From the NCBI RefSeq assembly GCF_046736045.1, contig NZ_CP177134.1:3286001-3350000 (forward strand): a stretch of DNA of 64,000 nt, given 5' to 3'. The notes below the pieces were generated by a model. The model was given only the letters and a program-made list of their open reading frames with translations, ran no database searches and was not told where the DNA came from. This document shows, piece after piece, positions 44,256 to 50,944 of this stretch; within the stretch, counting starts at the first letter, position 1; the number at the start of each line of letters is the position of its first letter. Source of the stretch: Leptospira_A sp046736045 (GTDB taxonomy: Bacteria > Spirochaetota > Leptospiria > Leptospirales > Leptospiraceae). The position numbers and the translations under genes were made by a program.

Positions 44256-45503
44256 TTATATCAAGTATTCAAATAAATTTTCATTTTGATTCACCAGAGT
44301 ATAGTTGAGTTTATATTCATCCATCCTCAGGATCAAAAGTTTAAAATCTTCATTTGACTTCACTTCGATTCCAATCAATGCGGGACCTGACTCTTTGTTA
44401 TTTTTTTGAATGAATTCGAAACGAACGATATCATCGTTCGGGCCGAGAATGAAATTTACAAATTCTTTCAATGCACCGGGGCGTTGTGCAAACCTGACAA
44501 TAAAATAATGTTTCAATCCTTCGAACAGAAGGGATCGTTCTTTGATTTCCTGCATCCGATCAATGTCATTGTTGCCTCCGCTTAAGATACAAACCAATTT
44601 TTTGCCTTTAATCCGATCGGCGTATTGATCCAATCCAGCAATACTCAACGCACCGGCAGGTTCCGCAACAATCGCGTCTTCATTATAAAGCTGAAGCAGA
44701 GTTGAACTCACCTTACCTTCGGGAACAAGCAACATATCGGATAATATTTCTTTGCAGATGGGAAATGTAAGTTCTCCTACTTTTTTTACAGAAGCTCCAT
44801 CTACAAATCGTTGTATGGAATCAAGAAGAACGGGTTTTCCGGCTTTTAATGCTTCCTTCATTGAAGGAGCGCCTAACGGTTCTACTCCGATTATTTTCGT
44901 GTCGGGAGAATGTTCTTTAAAATAACTACCTACCCCTGCGCATAATCCCCCTCCTCCCACCGGTACAAAAACAAAATCTATACCGGACATATCTTCCAAT
45001 ATCTCTTTTGCAACTGTTCCCTGACCTTCCATGACTTTGATATGATCAAAAGGAGGAATAAATACTTTCTTATGAGCCTCAGCATATTCCAGAGCAAACT
45101 TTTGACATTCGTCAAATGTATCTCCGACGAGAACGATTTCAATGTTCTCACCGCCAAACATCTTTACCTGGTTGATCTTCTGTTTGGGAGTGATGGCAGG
45201 CATATAAATCACACCGTTAATATGCAAAAGCTTGCAGGAGAATGCCACACCTTGCGCATGATTGCCTGCACTCGCACAAACAACTCCCGCATCTCTTTCT
45301 TCCTGATTCAAACTCCGGATCAAATGATAAGCGCCTCTTATTTTATAGGAGCGAACTACTTGCAAATCTTCCCGTTTGATATAAATTTCCGCTCCGAATG
45401 TTTCCGAAAGCTTGCGATGGTATTGGAGAGGTGTCTTCAGAACAATCGGCTTTAACACCTCATAGGCGGAATCTATATCCAAATGGATTGGTTTTGCTGT
45501 CAT
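44256..45503 (-). CDS. ilvA: Threonine dehydratase (short, ACT-containing)
   Basis: 415 residues. The PLP lysine is in VVRSYKIRGAYHLI, the substrate loop in SAGNHAQGVAF, the phosphate cradle in PVGGGGLCAGVG, and the serine in LSGGNNDIDRM. The last about 80 residues (FEGLKHYFIVRFAQRPGALKEFVNFILGPNDDIVRFEF) form one ACT-like regulatory domain, as in the short bacterial IlvA. It deaminates threonine to 2-oxobutyrate for isoleucine. Leptospires are known for the citramalate route, so two entries to isoleucine may coexist. Confidence 0.94.
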   Translation of the reverse strand: MTAKPIHLDIDSAYEVLKPIVLKTPLQYHRKLSETFGAEIYIKREDLQVVRSYKIRGAYHLIRSLNQEERDAGVVCASAGNHAQGVAFSCKLLHINGVIYMPAITPKQKINQVKMFGGENIEIVLVGDTFDECQKFALEYAEAHKKVFIPPFDHIKVMEGQGTVAKEILEDMSGIDFVFVPVGGGGLCAGVGSYFKEHSPDTKIIGVEPLGAPSMKEALKAGKPVLLDSIQRFVDGASVKKVGELTFPICKEILSDMLLVPEGKVSSTLLQLYNEDAIVAEPAGALSIAGLDQYADRIKGKKLVCILSGGNNDIDRMQEIKERSLLFEGLKHYFIVRFAQRPGALKEFVNFILGPNDDIVRFEFIQKNNKESGPALIGIEVKSNEDFKLLILRMDEYKLNYTLVNQNENLFEYLI

Positions 45504-45638
45504 TGGTATCTTCTAGAAAATAAAAACGGTAAAATACGAGAATGATTTTATGCAAATTCGGGAAGCTATTTTAAAGAGAAAAATGAAAAGCCGGAGGGAT
45601 TGGTTTTTGGAAAATCCATTTTCGGAACATTTTTGAAT

Positions 45639-45669
45639 TTGACAATAGCACGACCGGTCATGCTATTGT
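45639..45669 (+). promoter_or_regulatory. Promoter with long palindromic operator before the tetR-type gene
   Basis: TTGACA (45639-45644) serves as -35. A 28-bp near-perfect palindrome, ACAATAGCA-CGACCGGTCA-TGCTATTGT (45642-45669), covers the spacer and the -10 region (GCTATT/TATTGT). Only one symmetric base pair is mismatched. The GACCGGTC core is common in TetR-family operators. The position predicts autorepression. Confidence 0.78.
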
Positions 45670-45689
45670 TTTCATCAGGAAGTTAAAAT

Positions 45690-46295
45690 CTGGGCCCAAA
45701 TACTACCACCAAAGATCGGATTTTATACCTGGGACTGGATCTGATGAGTCAAACCGGACTCTCAGGAGTTACATTGGGTAAATTGGCAGAACATGCCTCT
45801 CTCTCCAAAAGCGGATTGTTTGCTCATTTCCGATCCAAGGAACAACTCCAAACAGAATTGCTGAACTATACCGCAGAATTTGTACAAACAATGGTAGTCG
45901 ATCCGGCGATGCAGTTTCCCGAAGGAAAGCCCAGGCTCGAAGCGTTGGTCCGTCATTGGCTCGGTTGGACTGCTCGTGTGGGTCTCTCCGGAGGTTGTCC
46001 GGTTGCAGCTGCGGTATTTGAATTGGATGATACGGAAAGTCCGATCCGTGAAAAGTTCCTAGCCAAAGAGAAGGAATGGAGAGGGTTTCTAAATCAATTG
46101 GTTCAAGAGGCAATTGACAAAGGCCATTTCAGAAAGGACTTGGATGTAAAACAATTCGTATGGGAGCTTTGCGGAATTTATCTGGCCCATCATGTAACAT
46201 TTCGTTTCATCCGAGACCCGCAGGCAAATTCATATGCGGAGATTGCATTTCAGGCATTGATCAGGAGATCACTTCCCGTAAACAAATCGGGATAG
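45690..46295 (+). CDS. TetR/AcrR-family transcriptional regulator, probable CTG start
   Basis: 201 residues if started at the CTG at 45690, seven bases after an AGGAAG Shine-Dalgarno sequence. This gives the expected N-terminal helix (GPNTTTKDRILYLGLDLMSQTGLSGVTLGKLAEHASLSKSGLFAHFRSKEQL). The first ATG (45744) falls in the middle of helix 1 and would truncate the DNA-binding domain. The C-terminal ligand domain has GGCPVAAAVFELDD and is typical of the family. It likely represses its own operon through the palindrome upstream and may control the two membrane proteins downstream. Confidence 0.85.
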   Translation: MGPNTTTKDRILYLGLDLMSQTGLSGVTLGKLAEHASLSKSGLFAHFRSKEQLQTELLNYTAEFVQTMVVDPAMQFPEGKPRLEALVRHWLGWTARVGLSGGCPVAAAVFELDDTESPIREKFLAKEKEWRGFLNQLVQEAIDKGHFRKDLDVKQFVWELCGIYLAHHVTFRFIRDPQANSYAEIAFQALIRRSLPVNKSG

Positions 46296-46303
46296 ATTTG
46301 AAA

Positions 46304-46774
46304 ATGTATTTTTATCTTATTTTTTTTCATTCTGCATTCCGTTGGCTGGTTCTCATCAGCTTATTGTATTCGATATTAAGAGCATACAAAGGTTATACTC
46401 TCAATCAACCATATACGGATTTTGATAATACAATCCGAAGTTGGACAACAACCATCTCGCATATCCAACTCATATTGGGCTTCAGTTTATATTTCAAAAG
46501 CCCTTTGGTTCAGTCCTTCTTTGCTGATCTTTCAAAGAACCTTTTGGATATTCATCTTCTGTTTTTCGGAATCATTCATATATTCCTAATGACCTTTTCC
46601 GTCATTCTGATTACCATAGGCTCCGCACTTATAAAAAGAAAATCGAATGAAAAAGCCAAATTCAGAACAACATTCATTTGGTTTTCCACGGCGCTACTTA
46701 TTATCTTCATTGCAATTCCCTGGCCATTTTCCCCATTTGTTTATCGATCTTATTTAAGAGGATTTGAATTATGA
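46304..46774 (+). CDS. Four-helix membrane protein, cytochrome-b-like small family
   Basis: 156 residues from the ATG at 46304 (a TTG two codons upstream is possible). Four membrane helices are seen. FFHSAFRWLVLISLLYSILRAYKGYTLNQPYTDFDNTIRSWTTTISHIQLILGFSLYF resembles small 'cytochrome B' membrane proteins annotated in Bacteroidetes, with His residues in helices 1 and 2 that could bind haem. Further His residues occur in helix 3 (DIHLLFFGIIHIF). Haem binding is inference. It is 8 bp from tetR and overlaps the next gene by ATGA. Confidence 0.65.
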   Translation: MYFYLIFFHSAFRWLVLISLLYSILRAYKGYTLNQPYTDFDNTIRSWTTTISHIQLILGFSLYFKSPLVQSFFADLSKNLLDIHLLFFGIIHIFLMTFSVILITIGSALIKRKSNEKAKFRTTFIWFSTALLIIFIAIPWPFSPFVYRSYLRGFEL

Positions 46775-47085
46775 TGTATTTTTTAAAAACCAACCTGGGA
46801 AGACTCAGACTGATTGGATTCGCAGAAGGAATTTCATTACTTTTGTTAGTTGGTATTGCCGTTCCGCTAAAACATATTTACGGAAATCCTTCTCTTGTAA
46901 AAATAATAGGCCCTGTTCACGGGATTTTATTTTTACTTTTTGTTTTGAACAGTTTGAGTGTGGGAGTGGAACAGGAATGGAAATTCAAAACCACTACATG
47001 GAAGGTTTTGATCGCCTGCATGATTCCTTTCGGCACATTCTATATAGATAAAACAATTCTAAGTAAAACGGAAAAACAGGATTGA
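46771..47085 (+). CDS. DUF3817-family membrane protein
   Basis: 104 residues with three membrane helices. The family pattern RLIGFAEGISLLLLVGIAVPLKHIYGNPSLVKIIGPVHGILFLLFVL is clear. Function of DUF3817 proteins is unknown. The start overlaps the upstream stop (ATGA). With tetR and the four-helix protein it makes a three-gene unit closed by a terminator. Confidence 0.85.
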   Translation: MMYFLKTNLGRLRLIGFAEGISLLLLVGIAVPLKHIYGNPSLVKIIGPVHGILFLLFVLNSLSVGVEQEWKFKTTTWKVLIACMIPFGTFYIDKTILSKTEKQD

Positions 47086-47112
47086 TTTGGGTTCCGAGTC
47101 GTCCAAAAAATA

Positions 47113-47145
47113 AAAAAGCCTGAAGGGATCATCTTCAGGCTTTTT
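47113..47145 (+). terminator. Intrinsic terminator after the tetR unit
   Basis: GCCTGAAG (47118-47125) pairs with CTTCAGGC (47133-47140) around a 7-base loop. Flanking A- and T-runs extend the stem to about 13 bp and supply the U-tract. Confidence 0.9.
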
Positions 47146-47384
47146 AGCTGTACGGCGATAGTTTCTTATCTAAATAATATATCGCCATCTTATTTTTTTT
47201 CTTAAGCAGGATTTACTTTGTTAAAAAAAACTTAGTCCCTTTTTCATTTCAGCCCGAATCCAATGAACATATTTTTTCTAAAAAAATCGATACAAAGCTA
47301 AAGATTTATTTTCAAATACGTCAAGAAAAAGACTTGGCTTAAGTATGAAAACGAAACAGATTCAAAGTTCTTCTCTTTTGTTCA
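47146..47384. other. Non-coding gap with a hairpin and a tiny upstream ORF
   Basis: The roughly 240 bp are AT-rich. GGCGATA (47154-47160) pairs with TATCGCC (47180-47186) around a 19-base loop. Just before the LpxR-like gene an 18-codon ORF starts at ATG 47345 and ends at TGA 47401, overlapping the LpxR start. No clear promoter boxes are seen. Confidence 0.35.
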
Positions 47385-48830
47385 ATGAACTTTTTCTTTG
47401 ATAAACCTCTCATCTTCGCCCTGATCTTTTTTTCCGTTTTCAAATCTATTTCCGCAGAAGATACATCCCGATCTAAAACTGTAAAAAAACAAATTTTCAA
47501 ACTCAGTTGGGAAAACGACGTATTTCTTTTTTCCGACAGGGAATACACAAATGGAGTTCGGCTTGAATACGGACTTTATTCAAAATCCTACTTTCCGGCC
47601 AGCTTACTACTCTTAGGTCTTGAAAAAATAATCCCGAATTTTGGTAATAAAAAAGAGGAATATTCGGGGCTTTCACTTACGCATACGTTGGATACACCGT
47701 CGAATTTATTTTCTTCCGATACACCCTACGGAGAACGTCCCTATTCTTCCAATGCAATGGTATCTTCCATTTCGGGTTATTTCTGGGAAAAATCTGCCTT
47801 TTCCATTGAAGCAGGGATCGGAAGCATCGGTCCTAATGCACAAGGCAAGTTTTTCCAATCGAACATCCACCACCTAACGGATTCTCCTTTACCCCAAGGT
47901 TGGGACCGCCAACTACTCAACCGAAATTTGTTCCAATTGAATACCGATTATAAATATTTTTTCAATCCGTATTTTGGAATTCAAACGACCGTTAAGCTGG
48001 GAAATCTGGATACTTCCCTTTCTTTAGGTCCTGTTTTACGTTTGGGACATGTTCGCTCCCCCATTTCACAAGGAATGAATATAGGAGACCCAACTCCTTC
48101 CTATCCTGTAGAAGAAACGGAATATTATTTTTATTTTAAGCCATCCGTAAAAGACCAGCTTGTTAACGGAACATTAGGCGGCAGCGGGAAAAACAATTTT
48201 TCGGCAACAATTGAGGAAAATGGAAGCACATCTATTTATCTGAATGACGGTAGAACTATTTTCGTAGGTGATCCTCTGTACAATTCCATCGGAGATGAAA
48301 GAGCATACAATACTCTCACTCGATTCGGAGCTTTTCAAACATTTGTTCCGTCAGATGCACCTTTGGCACTCAACTATCTGATATTCAATTCGATATTCAA
48401 CGGAGCTCCCGTTCCGAATGACGGACTCAAGCTTCTTTTGTTGCAAAATTTAAACGAATCGAATTCAAATCTTTCCAATTATCCGGGAGTTGAGTATTTT
48501 GTTTATGAAACTCTTTTTCGTAATCCCACCAAAGGAGCTTCCGCCTATTCCAAAATCCTGGCTTACCAATATTTGAATTCGAGCGAAACTTTAACTGAGG
48601 AAAATCTTCTGGTTACCGCCTTATTGATGTATAATGAAACCAATGCCAATAAAACCTACAGCGTTCCCCTAAAAAGGATTCAGGGAAAAATTTCTACAGG
48701 ATTTGTTTATCAGACACCGGGATGGTTTTTTCAGATGGGACTTGAAGTTTCTTCTTTGGAATATTTTGCGGGAGACGGGCTTTTACCTTATCACCGTTAT
48801 ATGAGCGTTCAGACTGGGATGAAATTTTAA
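47385..48830 (+). CDS. LpxR-like lipid A deacylase (DUF2219) with large insertion
   Basis: 481 residues with a signal peptide (IFALIFFSVFKSISAED). LpxR hallmarks are SWENDVFLFSDREYTNGVRLEYG (Asn44/Asp45 equivalent to the catalytic Asn-Asp pair), DTPYGERPYSSNAM, and IGPNAQGKFFQSNIHHLTDSPLPQGWDRQL containing the candidate catalytic His. The family is usually about 300-330 residues. Here an extra stretch of roughly 150 residues (about 255-420) lies before the last strands. LpxR removes the 3' acyl chains of lipid A at the outer membrane. The ATG lacks a Shine-Dalgarno sequence. Confidence 0.8.
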   Translation: MNFFFDKPLIFALIFFSVFKSISAEDTSRSKTVKKQIFKLSWENDVFLFSDREYTNGVRLEYGLYSKSYFPASLLLLGLEKIIPNFGNKKEEYSGLSLTHTLDTPSNLFSSDTPYGERPYSSNAMVSSISGYFWEKSAFSIEAGIGSIGPNAQGKFFQSNIHHLTDSPLPQGWDRQLLNRNLFQLNTDYKYFFNPYFGIQTTVKLGNLDTSLSLGPVLRLGHVRSPISQGMNIGDPTPSYPVEETEYYFYFKPSVKDQLVNGTLGGSGKNNFSATIEENGSTSIYLNDGRTIFVGDPLYNSIGDERAYNTLTRFGAFQTFVPSDAPLALNYLIFNSIFNGAPVPNDGLKLLLLQNLNESNSNLSNYPGVEYFVYETLFRNPTKGASAYSKILAYQYLNSSETLTEENLLVTALLMYNETNANKTYSVPLKRIQGKISTGFVYQTPGWFFQMGLEVSSLEYFAGDGLLPYHRYMSVQTGMKF

Positions 48831-48844
48831 AAAATGGAAAAATC

Positions 48845-48892
48845 GAGAAACAGTCGAAAGGCCCCAACCACCTGCCCTTCGACTAGCTTCTC
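48845..48892 (-). terminator. Terminator of flaB
   Basis: On the minus strand GAGAAGCTAGTCGAAGGG pairs imperfectly with CCTTTCGACTGTTTCTC, with the core GTCGAAGG/CCTTTCGAC, and is followed by GATTTTTCC. It begins 9 bp after the flaB stop. Confidence 0.75.
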
Positions 48893-48900
48893 TTATCCTA

Positions 48901-49749
48901 TTACTGGAGCAATCTCATCACTGACTGAGACTTCATGTTTGCTTGCGCTAACATTGAAGTTGCAGCCTGAGTCAAGATTTGGTATCTCGTGAAGCTGGTC
49001 ATTTGTTCAGCCATGTCAGTATCACGGATACGGGACTCAGAAGCTTGTGTATTTTCATAAGCATTCATAAGACCTTTTGCAGCATGCTCCATACGGTTGT
49101 AGTACGCGCCCAAGTCAGCTCTTTGTTTAGAGATAACTCGTAAAGCATCGTCAGCCAATCCGATTACAGCATTCGCTTTTCCTGCAGTAGAGAGTGAAAT
49201 GAAAGTAAGAACCGTAGGGTTTCTTAATCCCAAAGCAGCAGTGTTCATTGTTTCAATGTACACACGCTCTCTCTGATGCATGTTCGCTCCAATGTGGAAC
49301 CACATACTTGCTGTAGGATTCAATCGAGCAAAAGCTCCCGTAAGCAGTTTCATTTTGTTGAATTCTGCTTGAGAAGCAATACGATCGATCTCATCTACAA
49401 GTTGTGATACCTCAACTTGGATCTGTTGTCTATCTTCTTCCGTGTAGATACCGTTGGCTGCTTGTACAGCTAACACGCGAACTCGTTGGATGATTTCGTG
49501 TGTTTCTTGGAGATATCCTTCAGCCGTTTGGATGAGGGACATACCATCTTCAGTATTTTGCTCCGCACGGCGAAGACCGGAAATCTGAGTTCTCATCTTC
49601 TCAGATACCGCTAGCCCAGAAGCATCGTCTCCGGCTTTGTTAATACGCATACCAGAAGACAACTTCTCGATATCTTTACTTAGATTTGCGTCGTTAGACT
49701 TCAAAGTTCTATGTGCAAAGATAGCACTAATATTGTGGTTGATAATCAT
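48901..49749 (-). CDS. flaB: Flagellar filament core protein (flagellin FlaB)
   Basis: 282 residues, the short spirochaetal flagellin with conserved N- and C-terminal helices and little variable centre. Marks are MIINHNISAIFAHRTLKSN, IEKLSSGMRINKAGDDASGLAVSEKMRTQI, QTAEGYLQETHEIIQRVRVLAVQAANG and the C-terminal ESRIRDTDMAEQMTSFTRYQILTQAATSMLAQAN. It forms the core of the periplasmic filament. An exceptionally strong Shine-Dalgarno sequence (AAGGAGG, 49757-49763) fits high expression. Leptospires carry several flaB copies; only one is in this window. Confidence 0.96.
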   Translation of the reverse strand: MIINHNISAIFAHRTLKSNDANLSKDIEKLSSGMRINKAGDDASGLAVSEKMRTQISGLRRAEQNTEDGMSLIQTAEGYLQETHEIIQRVRVLAVQAANGIYTEEDRQQIQVEVSQLVDEIDRIASQAEFNKMKLLTGAFARLNPTASMWFHIGANMHQRERVYIETMNTAALGLRNPTVLTFISLSTAGKANAVIGLADDALRVISKQRADLGAYYNRMEHAAKGLMNAYENTQASESRIRDTDMAEQMTSFTRYQILTQAATSMLAQANMKSQSVMRLLQ

Positions 49750-49992
49750 CCGGGTTCCTCCTTGAATCCGTTATCTTTCCCTCTAGTGGAAAAACGTTGA
49801 TGAATTTTCGAAGATGCCATCCTTGGCCTCTTCATACTGAAGGTCGGTAAATTCGGTTGCTTAGATAATAGATAAATTCCAGTTTTTTACGAATAATACC
49901 CGAACTTCCCTTTTCCAAAATATGTCCCGGAAAAATTATCTTTTCAGAAGTTCCGTATTTGCGAGAAAGACGGTAGGGAAAGGTTTTAAATT
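49750..49992. promoter_or_regulatory. Divergent regulatory region flaB / ispH
   Basis: This 243-bp gap holds both 5' regions. The minus side has the AAGGAGG Shine-Dalgarno sequence 7 bases before flaB. A TAAG...CCGAC-type pair occurs upstream of flaB but the spacing does not match the usual flagellar sigma28 promoter, so I do not assign one. The plus side has only an AAAGG before the ispH TTG. Confidence 0.4.
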
Positions 49993-50940
49993 TTGTTAAA
50001 AACGATCTATTTGGCAAACCCACGCGGATTTTGCGCCGGTGTGAAATATGCAATTTCCTTCGTCGAAACTGTTTATGCGGAAAATCCACAATCACCTTTG
50101 TATGTGCGGAAAGAAATTGTCCACAACCAAAGGGTGGTGGAAGATATGAAAAAACGGGGAATTCAATTCATAGATGAACTTTCGGAAGCCCCGAACGGTG
50201 CTACGGTGATTTTCTCCGCCCATGGAGTGTCGCCAGAGGTAGTAAATGAGGCCCAAAGCCGCCAAATGCGGATTGGAGATGCTACCTGTCCTCTTGTAAC
50301 GAGGGTTCACAGAAAGGCACGCAATATCAAAGACAGCCATCAAATCATTTATATCGGTCATAAAGGACACGACGAGGCAATCGGCACTATGGGCGAAGCA
50401 AAGATGTTTATCGTGGAAACGGAAGAGGATGTAGAAGCCCTAAGAAGTCAGATTACAAATGACAAACCGCTTACCTATTTGATGCAAACCACCCTTTCCG
50501 TAAAAGACACGAAAGAAATAATCAAAAAAATCGAAGAAGTTTTCCCATTCGTGGAACACCCTCAAAAAGATGACATTTGTTATGCGACCACGGAAAGGCA
50601 GGAAGCAGTTTCCGAAATGATCGACCACGTGGATGCCATGCTCGTCATTGGTTCCTCAAATTCCTCAAATTCCGTCCGTTTGCTGCAATTGGCTCAAAAA
50701 ACAAAACCCGCATCTTATCGAATCACGGATAAAGAAGACGTTAATCCGGAACATATAAGATCCAATGGGATCAAAGTCCTGGGAATCACTGCCGGAGCCT
50801 CCAGTCCTCAAGTTTTAGTTGATGAAATCGTTCAGGAGTTATTGATTCATTTTCCGGAAGCGACCGTATCGCTTTATCCGGAAAGCCGGGAAGATACGAT
50901 GAATTTCAGACTTCCTAAAGAAAAGTTAACACAATATTGA
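49993..50940 (+). CDS. ispH: 4-hydroxy-3-methylbut-2-enyl diphosphate reductase
   Basis: 315 residues from a TTG at 49993. The [4Fe-4S] ligands are the Cys in NPRGFCAGV, GDATCPLV and DDICYATTERQEAV. Other family parts are KEIVHNQRVVEDMKKRG, FSAHGVSPEV, YIGHKGHDEAIGTMGE and SSNSSNSVRL. It carries out the last step of the MEP isoprenoid pathway. The histidine kinase gene starts 4 bp after its stop, so the signalling cluster may share its transcript. Confidence 0.96.
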   Translation: MLKTIYLANPRGFCAGVKYAISFVETVYAENPQSPLYVRKEIVHNQRVVEDMKKRGIQFIDELSEAPNGATVIFSAHGVSPEVVNEAQSRQMRIGDATCPLVTRVHRKARNIKDSHQIIYIGHKGHDEAIGTMGEAKMFIVETEEDVEALRSQITNDKPLTYLMQTTLSVKDTKEIIKKIEEVFPFVEHPQKDDICYATTERQEAVSEMIDHVDAMLVIGSSNSSNSVRLLQLAQKTKPASYRITDKEDVNPEHIRSNGIKVLGITAGASSPQVLVDEIVQELLIHFPEATVSLYPESREDTMNFRLPKEKLTQY

Positions 50941-50944
50941 TTTT

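Noticed and set aside
49863..49890. sigma28 promoter for flaB
   Set aside because: A TAAG and a CCGAC element are present but their spacing and -10 sequence do not fit the usual consensus.
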